This document shows positions 8,957 to 18,716 of a DNA stretch of 64,000 nt, piece after piece. How positions within the stretch are numbered: position 1 is the stretch's first letter; every line of letters begins with the position of its first letter. The DNA comes from Halobacillus sp. Marseille-Q1614 (GTDB lineage Bacteria > Bacillota > Bacilli > Bacillales > Halobacillaceae): assembly GCF_902809865.1 (NCBI RefSeq), contig NZ_CADDWH010000001.1:1364001-1428000 (forward strand), in the 5' to 3' direction. A model generated the notes under the pieces. It saw only the letters and a program-made list of their open reading frames with translations, was not told the DNA's origin and ran no database searches. Both the position numbers and the translations under genes were made by a program.

Positions 8957-9682
8957 TTACACTCTTTTTCTTAAAACATGGAAACTAAACTTATCCGCGC
9001 GGAAATAATTGGAGGACAAAAGTACAGGTTCGTCATCTTTCGTGTAATGCATTTGTTTGAGTAATAATAGTGCTTGGTCTGGTTCGCAATTTAAAATTGG
9101 GGATATTCTTTCATGATAGCCAATCGGTTCAATATCTGTCACAGCATATCCAATCGTTTTGCCCGTGTATCTTTCTATGACACTGAAAAGGGAATCAGCT
9201 TCTCTAATTTGCTCAATTGGTATAAGGCCTTCAGGAATCCTGTCTTTACAATAAACGACAGGCTGCTGATCAGCTGTACGCACCCGCTCTACCCGTGCTA
9301 GTTTATGTAGGGGATATGGAGAGAAGCGTCTGCGCTCATCTTCGGTGGGCTCGATGAGTTCTGCGGATAGATATTGGGACCCAGGTGTCATTCCTGATTT
9401 CTGAATCATGCCAGTTACACTGTCAAGCTCTTCAATACCTGATGAAAAAACCGGCTTCGGATTAACAAATGTTCCGACACCATGTCTTCGTGTAACAATA
9501 CTTTCTTCTTCTAAAATTCTTAAAGCCTCTCTTAAGGTTGCCCGGGAGACTCCAAGCGATTTCGACAGCTGAAATTCAGAGGGCAATTTTTCTTTCTCCA
9601 GGTACACTCCTGCTTCAATATCTCGTTTTATTTGTTCTATCACTTGCAGGTACAAATGACGAGTATCTTGTCTAATAGACAT
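8957..9682 (-). CDS. ymfC: GntR/HutC-family transcription regulator (YmfC-like)
   Basis: A 241-residue regulator. An N-terminal winged helix-turn-helix ([20 protein letters not shown], with the wing RRHGVGTFV) is followed by a UTRA ligand-binding domain. The start is ATG at 9682 with GGAGTG seven bases upstream; the reading frame stays open for 46 codons further, but that extension is AT-rich and unlike the family. It lies directly upstream of nupN in the same direction and probably controls the nucleoside importer. Position between spoIIIE and ymfF matches B. subtilis ymfC. Confidence 0.85.
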   Translation of the reverse strand: MSIRQDTRHLYLQVIEQIKRDIEAGVYLEKEKLPSEFQLSKSLGVSRATLREALRILEEESIVTRRHGVGTFVNPKPVFSSGIEELDSVTGMIQKSGMTPGSQYLSAELIEPTEDERRRFSPYPLHKLARVERVRTADQQPVVYCKDRIPEGLIPIEQIREADSLFSVIERYTGKTIGYAVTDIEPIGYHERISPILNCEPDQALLLLKQMHYTKDDEPVLLSSNYFRADKFSFHVLRKRV

Positions 9683-9997
9683 AATTCTCACTCCAAATCT
9701 ATGTCCTCTAAAGGTATGAGATCTGACATCTGACGTTTGACACATCATATTCGAGAATAATATAACACTATTTATGTAATAAATAAATAGAATTAGGACA
9801 TTTTTATTGAATACTAGCACATGTTTAATAATTCTGATTTATTAAATAAAGTTGCTGTGATAATGATTAGTAGGTATTCTTAAGCGACAGGAAGAGGTAA
9901 TTAGCTCGCTTTTTTCGCGAATTTCTTCTATAACCAGAGATCCCTAATAATAAAAAAGCACACTTTTACTGAGAATGCAGGGTACTCGTAGCAAAAA
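9683..9997. other. Gene-free stretch upstream of ymfC
   Basis: About 315 AT-rich bases with no convincing gene. It contains TATTTAT-GTA-ATAAATA (9769-9785), a 17-base inverted repeat with perfect 7-base arms, and three TGAC words at exact 7-base intervals (9724-9743: TGACATC, TGACGTT, TGACACA) close to the ymfC start. These are plausible operator or promoter elements for ymfC. No strong -35/-10 pair could be fixed. Confidence 0.5.
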
Positions 9998-10032
9998 ATA
10001 AAAAGCCTCAAAAAGGAAATCCTTTTTGAGGC
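9998..10032 (-). terminator. Intrinsic terminator of spoIIIE
   Basis: Perfect 12-base stem GCCTCAAAAAGG / CCTTTTTGAGGC with a 4-base loop, followed on the minus strand by TTTTTATTTTTTG, nine bases past the spoIIIE stop. Confidence 0.93.
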
Positions 10033-10040
10033 CATAACGC

Positions 10041-12320
10041 CTAACTTTCTTCTACCATTTCTGAGATCAGCACCTGGCGCGGCTTGCTTCCTTCATAAGG
10101 GCCGACGACACCATTATCTTCCATGGCGTCTATTAACCTCGCAGCCCGGGTATAGCCTACCCTGAACCTCCGCTGAATCATGGAGACACTGGCACTCTGC
10201 ATTTCTATCACCATTTGCACTGCCGCAGGATATAGATCATCATCGACCTCTTTTTTCTCTTCGCTTTCTTCATCTGGTATCATTTCTTCCTGATACTGAG
10301 CTTTCTGCTGCTCAATACAGAAGTTCACGACTCGTTCCACTTCATCATCTGATAAAAAGGCACCCTGTACACGGGTCGGTTTGTTAGAACCAACCGGGGT
10401 AAACAGCATATCTCCGCGTCCAAGCAGCTTCTCGGCTCCTCCTGTATCTAGAATCGTCCTTGAATCTGTCTGGGAAGATACACTAAAAGCGATTCGTGAT
10501 GGAATATTGGCTTTAATGACCCCAGTAATAACGTCTACTGACGGACGCTGAGTCGCAATAATTAAGTGAATCCCTGCTGCACGTGCCATCTGAGCCAGAC
10601 GGGTAATGGCATCTTCTACATCATTGGAAGCTACCATCATTAAGTCAGCTAATTCATCTACCAGCACAACGATATATGGCAGAAACGGCTGGTCATCGCC
10701 GTTCTCGCGATTGTGCTTTTTAATATATTCATTGTAGCCTTCAATATTTCTAGTACCTGAATCAGAGAATAAATCATACCTGCGCTCCATCTCGGATACC
10801 ACTTTCATCAATGCTTTTGAAGCTTTCTTTGGATCTGTCACAACAGGCGCCAGCAAATGCGGGATCCCATTGTAAACATTCAGCTCTACTTTTTTCGGGT
10901 CGATCATCATCATTTTTACTTCATGCGGCTTCGCGCGCATAAGGATACTCGTAATGATTCCATTAATACAGACACTCTTCCCGCTTCCGGTCGCCCCTGC
11001 TACTAATAGGTGCGGCATTCGGTTAAGTTCTGCCATTACGGCTTCGCCGGAAATATCCCTTCCTAATGCAAAGCTTAGTTTGGCATCTGGATGAGCTTTC
11101 CCTGTTTCCAGCACTTCTCTTAGAGAAACCATGGAAATTTCCTGGTTTGGCACTTCAATCCCGACAGCGGATTTCCCTGGGATCGGGGCTTCAATCCGGA
11201 TATCTTTGGCAGCAAGAGCAAGCGCTAAGTCATCATTAAGGTTTACGATTTTACTTACCTTTACTCCGATATCGGGGTAGACTTCATATTTGGTTACCGA
11301 TGGGCCTACGTGAACCTTCGTAACCTTTGCTTTTACGCCGAAGCTTTGAAATGTCCTCTCAAGCTTCTTCACGGTGGCCTGAATATGAGAGCGGCCCTGA
11401 CTCTGAGGACTTGATGTAGGTTCATCGAGAAGGTCAAATCCAGGAAGCTTATAATCTGGATTTTCTACTTCTGCAGTCGTCATTGTACGATCCAGCGTCT
11501 GGTCATCTCCTGGAACAGGCACTGCTTCTTTCCCTGTGTCTTCTGGTTTTTTATAGGCCTGATCAGTAAAGTCCTGAATAATCGGCTCGTATTCTTCCTC
11601 TTGATTTACGGATTCATCAGAAGCGGGCTCCTCTATTCTCGCTGGTGCTTCTTTATCTATAACTTTAGGTCGTTTAGACGGCTTTTCGACTTTTTGACGG
11701 TTTTTTACGCTGCTCCACATTTCATTTAATTTTTCACCGGTAGAAGCCAGCACTTGCCCCAATGAGCGTTCTGTAATAAATAAAAAACCGATGAGAAACA
11801 AGAAAAGCGAAACGATGATGGAACCTGTTGCTGAAAATAAATAGTAAGTGATCAGCAGTAAAAAAGCTCCTATAAATCCGCCGCCGATGCTTGTGGCCGG
11901 CAGGTCCCCGCGCATCATTCCTGTTAACCGGTCCCACGTTAAATCAAATACGGAAGCTCCAGTTTGTAAGTCGTCAGCAAGAGCTTGAACGTGGGTAAAT
12001 AACAGCAAAGAAATTACGATAATATAAGTTCCTATGAGACGTTTATGTAAAAAATCAGGCCATTTTCTTTTGACCATTAAATAGATTCCGACGATCAGGA
12101 AAAAAATCGACGCAATAAAATACCATACTCCAAATAAAACCTGCCAGACATTTTCCAAACCGCCTGGTATCGCTCCGTCGCTTATTACGGAGGCTCCGCT
12201 TCCAAATACAGCAATAAAAATAAATAAAAGACCTATTAATTCAAATTTAATATGTTCTTTTAAGCTGGATTGTTTTTTTCTGGATTTGGCTTTGGTTTTT
12301 CTTTTCTTTTTATTCGCCAC
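10041..12320 (-). CDS. spoIIIE: DNA translocase SpoIIIE (FtsK family)
   Basis: A 759-residue FtsK/SpoIIIE ATPase. About four membrane helices (residues ~25-185) are followed by an acidic linker, the alpha/beta motor with Walker A GATGSGKS and Walker [12 protein letters not shown], and the C-terminal gamma winged helix ([20 protein letters not shown]) that reads orienting DNA sequences. It pumps the chromosome into the forespore across the sporulation septum. Length is close to the ~787 residues of B. subtilis SpoIIIE. It stands alone between two terminators. Confidence 0.95.
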   Translation of the reverse strand: MANKKKRKTKAKSRKKQSSLKEHIKFELIGLLFIFIAVFGSGASVISDGAIPGGLENVWQVLFGVWYFIASIFFLIVGIYLMVKRKWPDFLHKRLIGTYIIVISLLLFTHVQALADDLQTGASVFDLTWDRLTGMMRGDLPATSIGGGFIGAFLLLITYYLFSATGSIIVSLFLFLIGFLFITERSLGQVLASTGEKLNEMWSSVKNRQKVEKPSKRPKVIDKEAPARIEEPASDESVNQEEEYEPIIQDFTDQAYKKPEDTGKEAVPVPGDDQTLDRTMTTAEVENPDYKLPGFDLLDEPTSSPQSQGRSHIQATVKKLERTFQSFGVKAKVTKVHVGPSVTKYEVYPDIGVKVSKIVNLNDDLALALAAKDIRIEAPIPGKSAVGIEVPNQEISMVSLREVLETGKAHPDAKLSFALGRDISGEAVMAELNRMPHLLVAGATGSGKSVCINGIITSILMRAKPHEVKMMMIDPKKVELNVYNGIPHLLAPVVTDPKKASKALMKVVSEMERRYDLFSDSGTRNIEGYNEYIKKHNRENGDDQPFLPYIVVLVDELADLMMVASNDVEDAITRLAQMARAAGIHLIIATQRPSVDVITGVIKANIPSRIAFSVSSQTDSRTILDTGGAEKLLGRGDMLFTPVGSNKPTRVQGAFLSDDEVERVVNFCIEQQKAQYQEEMIPDEESEEKKEVDDDLYPAAVQMVIEMQSASVSMIQRRFRVGYTRAARLIDAMEDNGVVGPYEGSKPRQVLISEMVEES

Positions 12321-12352
12321 TTATGGCCCACCTCCCTGACACGAAAAGAAGA

Positions 12353-12385
12353 GGATGTCGTAAGCTGGTGGAAGCCACGACATCC
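12353..12385 (-). terminator. Intrinsic terminator of tepA-ylzJ
   Basis: Stem GGATGTCGT / ACGACATCC with a 15-base loop followed on the minus strand by TCTTCTTTTC. It lies between ylzJ and spoIIIE. Confidence 0.8.
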
Positions 12386-12432
12386 CTTTTTTCATGTATA
12401 ACTGCCTCTATTATAGCATATGGAAAGCTATG

Positions 12433-12651
12433 TTAGTAGTCCAGCCATTGTCCTGGTTGTAAAGACGGATCCAGGTAATCTTTCGGGTCAGTAGACACCA
12501 CTTGAATGATTTGCTTTTTTCCGTTTCCGTGGTCAAAACACTTCACATGCCTGTTGTTGTATTTCTCATACACAATTTGGCTGGCATTCGTATCCTGAGG
12601 GAAAACGTCATGTTCACATAAGGGCGTATACAGAATCATTGAGTAATCCAT
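12433..12651 (-). CDS. ylzJ: YlzJ-like small protein
   Basis: A 72-residue protein beginning [18 protein letters not shown], as in the YlzJ family found after tepA in many Bacillaceae. Its start shares a base with the tepA stop, so it is translationally coupled. No membrane segment or recognisable catalytic motif is seen and its function is unknown. Position between tepA and spoIIIE is as in B. subtilis. Confidence 0.85.
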   Translation of the reverse strand: MDYSMILYTPLCEHDVFPQDTNASQIVYEKYNNRHVKCFDHGNGKKQIIQVVSTDPKDYLDPSLQPGQWLDY

Positions 12652-13391
12652 TACTGAATCACCTGCTGCTCATTTTCTTTATTTTTATCAATCATTTCAT
12701 TCAGCTTGCTCATGGCTTCTTTTACGCCGCCCACGGCATCAATAAGGCCATACTCTACCGCCTGCTGGCCTACGACGTTCGTGCCGATATCCCTCGTCAG
12801 GTTACCTTTTTCAAACATTAAGTTTTTAAATTTTTCTTCCTCGATGTTGGAATGTCTCGTGACAAAATTAACGACACGATCCTGCATTTTATCCATATAC
12901 TCAAACGTCTGCGGTACTCCGATAACGAGCCCATTTAACCGGATCGGATGAATTGTCATCGTCGCTGTTTCTGCTATGAATGAATAATTGGCCGAAACAG
13001 CAATAGGCACTCCTATGGAATGTCCTCCGCCTAATACAATTGAGACAGATGGTTTGGATAAAGATGCGATCATTTCTGATATCGCGAGACCAGCTTCTAC
13101 GTCCCCGCCTACCGTGTTTAACAGAACGACAACTCCCTCGATTTTTGGATTTTGCTCAATCGCAATTAACTGAGGAATGATGTGCTCATACTTCGTTGTT
13201 TTGTTTTGTGCCGGAAGCTGCATATGCCCTTCCACCTGCCCGATAATCGGAAGCACATGCACGTTAGAGTCGCCCGGCTGCGGTACATTCGACTGGCCGA
13301 GTTCCTGAATTTTATCTACAAGTGAAGACTTATCCTTTTCTTTGTCCGGAGTCGTTTCCTGCGGCTTTTGTTCGTCATCCATGTAAGTCAT
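12651..13391 (-). CDS. tepA: ClpP-class protease-like protein TepA
   Basis: A 246-residue ClpP/crotonase-fold protein. The putative nucleophile Ser lies in [11 protein letters not shown] and the oxyanion-type loop in [15 protein letters not shown]. The first ~45 residues are a polar, Lys/Glu/Gln-rich tail. The start is ATG at 13391 with AAAGGGG ten bases upstream; a longer hydrophobic extension to 13448 is unlikely. The B. subtilis orthologue was named translocation-enhancing protein. In B. subtilis rnjB lies between dapA and tepA; it is absent here. Confidence 0.87.
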   Translation of the reverse strand: MTYMDDEQKPQETTPDKEKDKSSLVDKIQELGQSNVPQPGDSNVHVLPIIGQVEGHMQLPAQNKTTKYEHIIPQLIAIEQNPKIEGVVVLLNTVGGDVEAGLAISEMIASLSKPSVSIVLGGGHSIGVPIAVSANYSFIAETATMTIHPIRLNGLVIGVPQTFEYMDKMQDRVVNFVTRHSNIEEEKFKNLMFEKGNLTRDIGTNVVGQQAVEYGLIDAVGGVKEAMSKLNEMIDKNKENEQQVIQ

Positions 13392-13502
13392 AGCTGTAAT
13401 GCCCCTTTCATGCTTTGCCATTAGTATGAGACAGAACGATAGAAACATACAGAAGCTGAAATTTTTCTCTTATTTCTTCCGGTACCTGGTATACAGAAAA
13501 TA

Positions 13503-13534
13503 GAAAAAACAGCAAAGCGAATGCTTTGCTGTTT
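13503..13534 (-). terminator. Intrinsic terminator after dapA
   Basis: Perfect stem AAACAGCAAAGC / GCTTTGCTGTTT with a 4-base loop and a TTTTTTC tail. It closes the dpaA-dpaB-asd-dapG-dapA unit at the point where rnjB would normally begin. Confidence 0.92.
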
Positions 13535-13538
13535 CGGT

Positions 13539-14408
13539 TTATTCTTTATTAATCAAGGCTTGAATGAGCAGCCGTTCTTCTGCGTTTAATGGAACGAGCG
13601 GAAGTCTTACTCCTCCTGTATCGATTCCTTTCATTTGAAGGGCAGTCTTCACAGGTGACGGCGAAGGAGCAATAAACATACCTTTTAATACAGGAAGGAG
13701 CTTACGGTGCAGCTGAGCAGCTTCTCTACCTTTGCCTTCATCGTATAGACGAAGCATTTTCTGCATTTCAAGACCGGCGATATGTGAAGATACAGAGACT
13801 ACACCATTACCTCCTATCGCATAGATAGGGAGGGTTAAATTATCATCCCCGCTGTATACAGAGAAATCATCATAGGTGTGTTCAATAATTGCTGCTATAC
13901 CGTCTAAATCCGCTGTAGCTTCCTTGACACTAACGATATTTTCTATTTTTGAAAGCTCAACAACAGTCTCAACCGTCATCCTTACCGCAGAGCGGCCTGG
14001 AATGTTATAGAGCATGACTGGTTTATTTATGGATTCAGCAATGGCTTTAAAGTGTTCATATAAACCTTGCTGACTGGGTTTATTGTAATAAGGGGTTACA
14101 AGCATCACTGCATCAACCCCTGTCTTGACAGCTTTCTGGGAAAGCTCGATCGAGGCCTTAGTGTTGTTGCTGCCTGTTCCCGCGATTACAGGGATCCGTC
14201 CGTTCACTGTCTGAACGACATGCTCCCAAAGCGCAACCTTTTCTTCTGACGTTAGAGTCGGTGACTCTCCTGTTGTTCCCGCTATGACTAAACCGTCTGT
14301 GCCATGGTCAATTAAATACTCCACCAACTGGGAAGTTTTTGTGAAGTCAATGTTCCCATGGCTGTCAAAAGGTGTAACCATGGCCGTTAACACTTTACCA
14401 AAATCCAC
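13539..14408 (-). CDS. dapA: 4-hydroxy-tetrahydrodipicolinate synthase
   Basis: A 289-residue DapA. It has the GTTGESPTL substrate loop, the catalytic-triad region with YYNKPSQQG, and the Schiff-base lysine in IVSVKEAT. It condenses aspartate semialdehyde with pyruvate. The product feeds both lysine/peptidoglycan synthesis and, in the mother cell, dipicolinate made by DpaAB encoded in the same gene run. It follows dapG by 18 bases and ends in a strong terminator. Confidence 0.95.
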   Translation of the reverse strand: MDFGKVLTAMVTPFDSHGNIDFTKTSQLVEYLIDHGTDGLVIAGTTGESPTLTSEEKVALWEHVVQTVNGRIPVIAGTGSNNTKASIELSQKAVKTGVDAVMLVTPYYNKPSQQGLYEHFKAIAESINKPVMLYNIPGRSAVRMTVETVVELSKIENIVSVKEATADLDGIAAIIEHTYDDFSVYSGDDNLTLPIYAIGGNGVVSVSSHIAGLEMQKMLRLYDEGKGREAAQLHRKLLPVLKGMFIAPSPSPVKTALQMKGIDTGGVRLPLVPLNAEERLLIQALINKE

Positions 14409-14426
14409 GACCTAAATCCCCTTTCA

Positions 14427-15644
14427 TTATCCAACATTCAATTCAAAAATATCATGCAGCGCGTTTACTGCCTGAATGAGGTCCTCATCTTTTACAAGTA
14501 CCCAGATCGTTGTATGGGAATCAGCCGACTGCAGAATTTGAACACCGCGGTCGATCAGCGTCTGAACGATTTTCGCAGTGACTCCCGGTACTCCTGTAAT
14601 TCCCGCACCAACCGTTGATACTTTCGCACAGCCTTCTTTTACTTCAGGTTCATATCCAAGGTCTTCTAAAATGCTGACGGCCTGATGGGTATATACGCTG
14701 TCTATCGTATAGCTTACACCGCTAGGGGAAATGTTAATAAAATCAACAGAAATATTCGCTTCTGCCATGGATTTAAATACTTCGGACTGCAGTTTAGATG
14801 GGTCTTCCTTTGATTGAACTTTAATTTGTGACAGGCCGGCCATATGAGCTATGCCCGTAACGAGGCGATCCGGCAGGTCATTACCTCTCTCCCCTTCTCT
14901 GGAAGCAGAGACTAATGTTCCGGGATCATCAGAGTAAGTGGACCGGACTCTCATCGGTACTTTAGCATGCATTGCAATTTCAACAGCTCTCGGGTGGATC
15001 ACTTTCGCACCCTGATAAGCTAAATTGCAGATTTCATTATAAGTTACAGCATGAAGAGCGCGCGCTGATTCCACAAGACGAGGGTCAGCCGTCATAATGC
15101 CTTCAACGTCTGTAAAAATATCGATATATTCGGCTTTTAAGGCAGCACCAAGTGCAGCAGCACTCGTATCGCTGCCGCCCCGGCCGATCGTCGTAATATC
15201 ACCAAGTTCCGTCTTACCCTGGAAGCCGGCGACTACAATGACATCATGGGTTTCTAATTCCTGAAGGATGCGGCTGGGATCCATTCTGAGAATTTTTGCC
15301 CTTGTAAAATCATCATTGGTTAAAAATCCAGCGGCTGCTCCTGAAAAGCTTGCAGCACGTAAGCCGGATTGCAATAATTCGTGGGCAAAAACGACAGAAG
15401 AGATCGTTTCCCCGCAGGACATGAGCATATCCTGCTCCCGGTCAGAAATATCAGAAGAAGGAAACTGCACTAAATCAAGCAGAGAATCTGTTGCATAAGG
15501 ATCGCCTTTACGGCCCATAGCGGAAACCGTAACGACGACTTTATACCCTTCCTGTAAAGCTTTTTCAATATGTGAAATGGCACGTGCACGGCTTTCTTTA
15601 TCCCTTACGGACGTGCCTCCAAATTTCTGAACTAATATTTTCAT
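14427..15644 (-). CDS. dapG: Aspartokinase I (DapG)
   Basis: A 405-residue aspartate kinase beginning MKILVQKFGGTSV (kinase nucleotide loop KFGGTS). It has TTIGRGGSDTSA in the kinase domain and two C-terminal ACT domains (from about residue 265). It phosphorylates aspartate for the aspartate pathway. In B. subtilis DapG is the diaminopimelate-sensitive isozyme. ATG at 15644 was chosen because GAGGTG stands 8 bases upstream; a GTG two codons earlier sits on the ribosome site. It lies between asd and dapA. Confidence 0.93.
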   Translation of the reverse strand: MKILVQKFGGTSVRDKESRARAISHIEKALQEGYKVVVTVSAMGRKGDPYATDSLLDLVQFPSSDISDREQDMLMSCGETISSVVFAHELLQSGLRAASFSGAAAGFLTNDDFTRAKILRMDPSRILQELETHDVIVVAGFQGKTELGDITTIGRGGSDTSAAALGAALKAEYIDIFTDVEGIMTADPRLVESARALHAVTYNEICNLAYQGAKVIHPRAVEIAMHAKVPMRVRSTYSDDPGTLVSASREGERGNDLPDRLVTGIAHMAGLSQIKVQSKEDPSKLQSEVFKSMAEANISVDFINISPSGVSYTIDSVYTHQAVSILEDLGYEPEVKEGCAKVSTVGAGITGVPGVTAKIVQTLIDRGVQILQSADSHTTIWVLVKDEDLIQAVNALHDIFELNVG

Positions 15645-15668
15645 GTTCACACCTCTACAATTTTTAAC

Positions 15669-16718
15669 TTACAGCCATTGGCGGGCGATTACGCGTTCTG
15701 CGATTTGAACGGAGTTCCAAGCAGCTCCCTTTAATAAATTATCGGAAACCACCCATAGGTGAAAGCCGTTTTCCTGATCCAAATCTTTGCGAATACGTCC
15801 GACAAATACTTCCCGCTTACCAGCTGAACTTAAAGGTGTAGGGTAAGTCTGAGTGGATGGATCATCTTCAAGAACGACACCGTCTGCTTCTCCAATTAAG
15901 GATTTAAGCTCTTCTACAGTCACACCCGCTTTATCGACTTCCACATAGACGCTCTCTGCATGGGACGTAAAGAAAGGCAGACGTACACAAGTAGCGGAAA
16001 CCTGCAGACTTGGGGCATGCATAATCTTTTTCGTTTCATTAATCATTTTCATTTCTTCGAAAGTATAACCATTTTCCTGGAACACATCGATTTGCGGCAG
16101 CGCGTTAAAAGCAATCGGATAATGCTTTTTATCTCCGCCTACAGGCAGGATATTCGCCTGCATCTCTTCACCGTTTAAGAAAGCCTGTGACTGATCTCTC
16201 AGCTCATCAGCCGCTTCATTTCCAGCGCCGGAAACCGCTTGGTACGTAGAAACGATCACACGGTTTAAGCCAAGATGCGTTTTAATAGGCTCCAGTGCTG
16301 CCACCATTTGAATCGTGGAGCAGTTTGGATTGGCAATGATGCCATTATGATTTTGTATGTCTTCTTCATTTACCTCAGGAACGACAAGCGGAACCTTTTC
16401 ATCCATACGGTATGCACTTGTGTTATCGATAACTAAAGCGCCGCGTTTTACAGCTTCCGGTGCTAGTTTCTTAGATACAGAGCCTCCTGCGGAGAAAAGT
16501 GCTATATCAATATTTTCAAAGCTTTCAGGGGTTGCTTCTTCCAATGTATATTCCGTACCCTTGAACATTTGTTTCTTGCCTGCGGAGCGGCTTGAAGAAA
16601 GCAGCTTCAGCTCATTGACCGGAAAATCGCGGTCTTCTAAAGTCTCCAGCATCTTTTGTCCTACAGCTCCTGTAGCTCCAACTACGGCTATGTTATATAA
16701 TTTGGATTGTGTCATCAT
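15669..16718 (-). CDS. asd: Aspartate-semialdehyde dehydrogenase
   Basis: A 349-residue Asd. It shows the NADP loop [11 protein letters not shown], the active-site cysteine in [10 protein letters not shown] and the HAESVYVEV segment of the dimer/catalytic domain. It reduces aspartyl phosphate to aspartate semialdehyde, the substrate of DapA. The start is one of two adjacent ATGs (16718 or 16715) after AAAGGGG. It lies 50 bases after dpaB with no terminator between, so it can be co-transcribed with dipicolinate synthase late in sporulation. Confidence 0.93.
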   Translation of the reverse strand: MMTQSKLYNIAVVGATGAVGQKMLETLEDRDFPVNELKLLSSSRSAGKKQMFKGTEYTLEEATPESFENIDIALFSAGGSVSKKLAPEAVKRGALVIDNTSAYRMDEKVPLVVPEVNEEDIQNHNGIIANPNCSTIQMVAALEPIKTHLGLNRVIVSTYQAVSGAGNEAADELRDQSQAFLNGEEMQANILPVGGDKKHYPIAFNALPQIDVFQENGYTFEEMKMINETKKIMHAPSLQVSATCVRLPFFTSHAESVYVEVDKAGVTVEELKSLIGEADGVVLEDDPSTQTYPTPLSSAGKREVFVGRIRKDLDQENGFHLWVVSDNLLKGAAWNSVQIAERVIARQWL

Positions 16719-16816
16719 GATATCCCCTTTCAAAAATTGATGGTCTGTGTTGTCGTTTGAAGTCACTATCTTGTTATTTTACCATATTAGTGACGAAACT
16801 GGTAAAGAAATAAGAA

Positions 16817-17413
16817 TTACGCCTTGTACCTTTCGATTAAAACGGGCTGTTTTTGTCTGCCTTCGAGCGCTGCTTCAATGGTCTCAGGAATCAGTGTCAT
16901 ATCTGCGACAAGTGAATTCGGTTTCATAAAAGGATGATCCTGTCCGAAAGGTACGAAGTAAATGTTTTTAGCTGCCATCAGTCTCATCACGTTCACTCCG
17001 TTTAATCCTAACGCATCATTTGTTGAAATCGCAAGTACAACCGGTTTTTCATTTCGCAAAGTCGCTTTAGCCGCCATTAAAACAGGGGAGTCGGTCAAGG
17101 CGTTAGCGAACTTGCTTGTAGAGTTACCGGTCATAGGTGCAATAACCATGCAGTCGAGCGGCCTCTTAGGCCCTAAAGGCTCTGCCTGCGGGATTGTCGT
17201 AATCAGCGGTTCCTGTGTTATTTTTTCGATCGTTTTCATATGTTCTGCCGCTTCGCCAAATCTTGTATCTGTTTTTTGTACAGTACTTGAAAGAACGGGA
17301 ATGACGGTCGCTCCTTCATCCTTCAGCTGCTGAAGGATAGGAAATACTTCGTGATAGGTACAGTGAGATCCAGTAAGGCCAAATCCAATGGTCTTTCCTT
17401 TTAAACTTGCCAT
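16817..17413 (-). CDS. dpaB: Dipicolinate synthase subunit B
   Basis: A 198-residue flavoprotein-fold subunit (SpoVFB). The GFGLTGSHCTYHEVFP start and MVIAPMTGNSTSKFANALTD resemble the flavin-binding decarboxylase fold. With DpaA it makes dipicolinic acid, the calcium chelator of the spore core. It overlaps the dpaA stop (TAATG) and has GGTGG upstream. Expression is expected from the sigma-K promoter before dpaA. Confidence 0.92.
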   Translation of the reverse strand: MASLKGKTIGFGLTGSHCTYHEVFPILQQLKDEGATVIPVLSSTVQKTDTRFGEAAEHMKTIEKITQEPLITTIPQAEPLGPKRPLDCMVIAPMTGNSTSKFANALTDSPVLMAAKATLRNEKPVVLAISTNDALGLNGVNVMRLMAAKNIYFVPFGQDHPFMKPNSLVADMTLIPETIEAALEGRQKQPVLIERYKA

Positions 17414-18306
17414 TATTCTTCCACCTTTCGTTTACTCTTTTGCAGCTCTCCGCAAATTACGTTCGCCACAATGTTTCCTGCTGTTTTCGGCGCGACAAGA
17501 CCAGGCAGACCGGGAACTAAAATCGCCTTAATGCCCCGTTTCTCCGCATATCGAAAATCTGTACCTCCTGGTTTAGAAGCCAGATCCAAAATCAACGCAT
17601 GTGAAGGCAGTTTTTTAATAATCGAAGCATTGACGACAGGTGCGGGAACAGTGTTTAATACATAATCAAACTCCATCTCATATTTGTCTATATCGCGCAT
17701 ATCAATTGGAGTCAATCCCATCTCATAGACGCGCGCCTTCCCGGCATCAGAGCGGACGCCGACGCTGATTTTGGCCCCCAGTTGATGAAAAGTTCTGGCC
17801 AGGCTCATGCCTACGCGTCCCAGGCCAAGTATCAATACTTTCGATCCGTGGATCGTGTAATCCGTATGCTGAATAGCCATCATAATCGTCCCTTCCACGG
17901 TAGGAATGGAGTTATAAATAGCCACATCATCACGGTCCATGAGCGGGATGAGATCCCGGCCCGCTTTTTTCACAATTTTCTTTAATGCATCATTAGCAAT
18001 TCCAGAGTAGATTTGGCAGTGGGCGGGGGTCTTTTTTAGCCAGTCAGTCTGTAAAGAAATCGTACGGTTTGTAAAAATTCCATCAATCATACCCTGATCA
18101 TCCGTTCCGGCGATCGGTAAGATAATTGCATCCAGTTTCTCGACGTGGGAGCCGCTGAAATCTAAATCAGTGCACTCGGTGAAACTTCCATTCAGCTGGT
18201 CAAATCCGGCTAAATAGACATGGGCATCCCACTCATGCAATTTCCTTATGATTTCTATTTGTCGGGCATCGCCCCCCATGACCGCTACGTGATATCCTGT
18301 TAACAT
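17413..18306 (-). CDS. dpaA: Dipicolinate synthase subunit A
   Basis: A 297-residue dehydrogenase-type subunit (SpoVFA) with an N-terminal Rossmann-like region (VAVMGGDARQIEIIRKL) and a second nucleotide loop VLILGLGRVGMSLART around residue 155. The start is ATG at 18306 (MLTGYHVAV), preceded by AAGGAG nine bases upstream; this gives the same length as B. subtilis DpaA. The earlier ATG at 18336 touches its own GGAG and is rejected. A well-formed sigma-K promoter lies 38-66 bases upstream. Confidence 0.94.
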   Translation of the reverse strand: MLTGYHVAVMGGDARQIEIIRKLHEWDAHVYLAGFDQLNGSFTECTDLDFSGSHVEKLDAIILPIAGTDDQGMIDGIFTNRTISLQTDWLKKTPAHCQIYSGIANDALKKIVKKAGRDLIPLMDRDDVAIYNSIPTVEGTIMMAIQHTDYTIHGSKVLILGLGRVGMSLARTFHQLGAKISVGVRSDAGKARVYEMGLTPIDMRDIDKYEMEFDYVLNTVPAPVVNASIIKKLPSHALILDLASKPGGTDFRYAEKRGIKAILVPGLPGLVAPKTAGNIVANVICGELQKSKRKVEE

Positions 18307-18343
18307 GCCCAGAGTCTCCTTCTTAATAGGTTTCATCTCCTTG

Positions 18344-18372
18344 TATCGTATGCAGATTTCATCTGTAAGTGT
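18344..18372 (-). promoter_or_regulatory. Sigma-K promoter of dpaA
   Basis: The minus strand carries AC (18369-18370), exactly 16 bases, then CATACGATA (18344-18352), matching the sigma-K consensus AC-N16-CATANNNTA. It is placed correctly for mother-cell expression of dpaAB, which is sigma-K controlled in B. subtilis. Confidence 0.85.
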
Positions 18373-18408
18373 GTTCTATTCTTAGAACTCCCTCGCAGTT
18401 TATGACAA

Positions 18409-18438
18409 CAAAAAAAAGCTGTGACATAGAGTCACAGC
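18409..18438 (-). terminator. Intrinsic terminator upstream of dpaA
   Basis: Perfect stem GCTGTGAC / GTCACAGC with a 5-base loop followed on the minus strand by eight T residues. No gene ends here: the nearest upstream stop (ymxH) already has its own terminator about 300 bases away, so this one implies a separate short transcript. Confidence 0.88.
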
Positions 18439-18716
18439 CCAGTTTATGAATATATGCTGATCCAAAGAGGAAGACTGCTCTGCCCTGACAAAAATAGGCT
18501 TCTCCCTTTCTCCCAAGCTGGTTCAGTTATCACCTTCTGAGAGGCAGTTCATTTCTTTTTACAGTTTCCACAAACTTCAGGGCTGATCCATAAAACACCT
18601 CGCCCCTTTTATCAGCGAAAAAGGGGCAGGGATATCGAGTTGTTTCCATCCGTTATTTTTTCATTTTTCGCAACGGAATTAACTTATTCTGGTTCCTATA
18701 CATTTAACAAATCCTA
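18439..18716 (-). other. Structured gene-free stretch between ymxH and dpaA
   Basis: About 280 bases bounded by two strong terminators. The minus strand has a perfect 9-base hairpin (GCCCCTTTT / AAAAGGGGC, 18602-18627), a possible long-range pairing GCCCTGA / TCAGGGC, and a 16-codon frame MYRNQNKLIPLRKMKK with AGGA upstream. A weak TTGTTA / ATAAGT promoter-like pair is at the 5' end. It could be a small RNA or leader. I match it to no riboswitch or RNA family I know. Confidence 0.4.

Noticed and set aside
9683-9820. 46-residue N-terminal extension of the GntR regulator
   Set aside because: AT-rich, no ribosome site, not family-like; ATG 9682 has a proper site and gives the usual GntR start.
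18439-18716. Lysine, SAM, cobalamin riboswitch, T-box, RNase P RNA, tmRNA or 4.5S RNA in the gap before dpaA
   Set aside because: None of the conserved core words of these RNAs could be found by eye.
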